A DNA stretch of 6,319 nucleotides from positions 1 to 6,319 of the forward strand of contig SIAT01000107.1 in NCBI GenBank assembly GCA_009691645.1, written 5' to 3'. Source of the stretch: Pedosphaera sp. GTDB lineage: Bacteria; Verrucomicrobiota; Verrucomicrobiia; Limisphaerales; SIAT01. Under the pieces are notes generated by a model. The model saw only the letters and a program-made list of their open reading frames with translations. It searched no databases and was not told where the DNA came from. Of the stretch, positions 5,781-6,319 are shown one piece after another (the first letter of the stretch is position 1; each line of letters begins with the position of its first letter). A program made the position numbers and the translations under genes.

Positions 5781-6077
5781 TCAGCGGGACTTCATCCGGC
5801 GACGAATCTCATCGCGGTTGCCATTCTGCAAGAGCCGCCAGAGATTCATCACCACCTCGGTCTTGGCGTGCTTGATGAGGACCTGTCGTTTGAGATCGCC
5901 GTTGTGGAAGACCACCGTACCATTCTCGTACGCCTCGACGCGCCAGCCCTCTTCGTCCTTGAGGCTCGCGTACAGCGCCGTGCTGCCGCGCTCGTGAAGC
6001 GACTCCAAAGCAGAAAGCAGATCGCCCGCTGTGGGGTTCTCGCGCTCGACACTTTGAATCTCCAAACAAGTTGACAT
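5781..6077 (-). CDS. 98-residue protein of unknown function
   Basis: I do not recognise this family. The product is small, soluble and charged, with no signal peptide or membrane segment. Visible pattern: a helix-like N-terminal part (about 15-31, AGDLLSALESLHERGST), a likely beta-hairpin region (about 44-60, GWRVEAYENGTVVFHNG), then an amphipathic helix (about 70-85, HAKTEVVMNLWRLLQN) and a basic tail (DEIRRRMKSR). The single Cys4 is not part of a motif. It is supported as a real gene by a GAGGT ribosome site seven bases before the ATG, by coding-like third-position usage and by fitting exactly between neighbours, with its TGA seven bases from the waaA stop. No in-frame start exists upstream of 6077. 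It could follow the edge gene in a transcript, or have its own promoter in the 146-base gap. Function is not predicted. Confidence 0.77.
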   Translation of the reverse strand: MSTCLEIQSVERENPTAGDLLSALESLHERGSTALYASLKDEEGWRVEAYENGTVVFHNGDLKRQVLIKHAKTEVVMNLWRLLQNGNRDEIRRRMKSR

Positions 6078-6084
6078 GCAAAAG

Positions 6085-6089
6085 ACCTC
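6085..6089 (-). promoter_or_regulatory. Ribosome binding site of the 98-residue protein
   Basis: GAGGT on the minus strand sits seven bases before the ATG at 6077 and fixes that start. A second, stronger SD-like run, AAGGAGAT (minus strand, 6108-6115), lies 30 bases upstream without any start codon at usable distance. Confidence 0.55.
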
Positions 6090-6204
6090 GACTGTGTGAG
6101 GTAACCGATCTCCTTGACTCCTGTTTTGCTATGCGAAGTTGGCCGACGACGCAAGGAAAAAGTTGCGGAGTGGACGGATAAAAACTGTGTCGGCCGCGAA
6201 TGGA

Positions 6205-6222
6205 GCGATGGTTTTCCAGCGC
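6205..6222 (-). terminator. Hairpin directly after the stop of the right-edge gene
   Basis: GCGATGG (6205-6211) and CCAGCGC (6216-6222) pair over seven positions with one mismatch around a 4-base loop. On the minus strand this begins one base after the TGA of the edge gene. No U-tract follows directly; a TTTTT run lies some 20 bases further. It is a plausible 3'-end or terminator hairpin without the classical tail. Confidence 0.35.
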
Positions 6223-6223
6223 A

Positions 6224-6319
6224 TCAGACGATGCCGGAACTGATCTGGATGCCCTGAAACCACATGTTGAGCTGCTGTTTGTTGGAGCACTTCTCGAAGG
6301 CGACTTCCTTGGTGATGAC
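6224..6319 (-). CDS. C-terminal end of an unidentified protein, cut by the window edge
   Basis: The minus strand is open from the right edge for 31 codons to a TGA at 6224-6226. The visible C-terminus begins VITKEVAFEKCSNKQQ, continues LNMWFQGIQISSGIV and ends there. Third positions are almost all G or C (ATC, GTC, AAG, CTC, GGC, TTC), as in the well-supported genes here and as expected of an expressed gene. The competing plus-strand frame from ATG 6200 to the edge uses many A/T-ending codons and looks like a shadow. I cannot assign a family from this fragment. A hairpin follows the stop immediately. Confidence 0.62.
   Translation of the reverse strand, partial: VITKEVAFEKCSNKQQLNMWFQGIQISSGIV

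Noticed and set aside
5773..5788. AGCGGG repeated on both sides of TCTC between waaA and the 98-residue gene
   Set aside because: It is a direct repeat, not inverted, so it cannot form a terminator hairpin; it is probably chance in GC-rich DNA.
6200..6319. Plus-strand open frame from ATG 6200 to the right edge (MERWFSSASDDAG...)
   Set aside because: It uses many A/T-ending codons unlike the real genes here, has no good ribosome site, and lies antisense to a frame with strong G/C third positions and a stop followed by a hairpin.
1..6319. Mobile element, CRISPR, toxin-antitoxin or defence system
   Set aside because: No transposase, integrase, nuclease or terminal inverted repeats, and no spaced repeat array were seen. 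The small proteins at 1698 and 5781 are not next to a partner with toxin-like or effector features.

Overview
The window (6319 bases, GC-rich, strong G/C preference at third codon positions) looks like chromosomal DNA of a Gram-negative bacterium, most likely a member of the Verrucomicrobiota. Three features point there together: a prepilin-like protein with the AFTLIELLVVIAIIGILASM-type N-terminus and a 'KHG...GH' tail of the kind that is expanded in that phylum, a free-standing soluble Ser/Thr kinase with an 'HLDVKPGN' catalytic loop, and a Kdo transferase, which implies LPS. The phylum is inferred from protein style; there is no rRNA or other marker here.

Layout, left to right. 1-630 (+): the C-terminal two thirds of MurQ, cut by the window edge. 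632-1351 (-): a type II secretion/type IV pilin-like pseudopilin. 1352-1697: a mostly non-coding stretch with a possible sigma-54-like element, a tandem 10-mer and two inverted repeats. 1698-2081 (+): a small exported lysine-rich protein of unknown function. 2096-3052 (-): a Ser/Thr protein kinase with two N-terminal CxxC pairs. 3053-3175: a divergent promoter region. 3176-4441 (+): an ion-transporter-superfamily membrane protein (NhaD/CitMHS-like, probable sodium:proton antiporter). 4472-5773 (+): WaaA/KdtA, probably co-transcribed with the transporter. 5781-6077 (-): a 98-residue protein of unknown function. 6224-6319 (-): the last 31 codons of an unidentified gene running off the right edge.

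Functionally this is mostly cell-envelope housekeeping: MurQ recycles peptidoglycan-derived MurNAc-6-phosphate, WaaA attaches Kdo to lipid A precursor, and the transporter, pseudopilin and exported protein act in or outside the inner membrane. There is no evidence for one integrated pathway among these genes. I see no mobile element, CRISPR array, tRNA, rRNA or attachment site.

The most noticeable architectural trait is that all three convergent gene pairs are packed tail to tail with gaps of only 1, 14 and 7 bases. I do not see a convincing undescribed system. The least explained pieces are the 98-residue protein, the gene cut by the right edge, the small exported protein with its dyad-rich upstream region, and the zinc-ribbon-like front end of the kinase.
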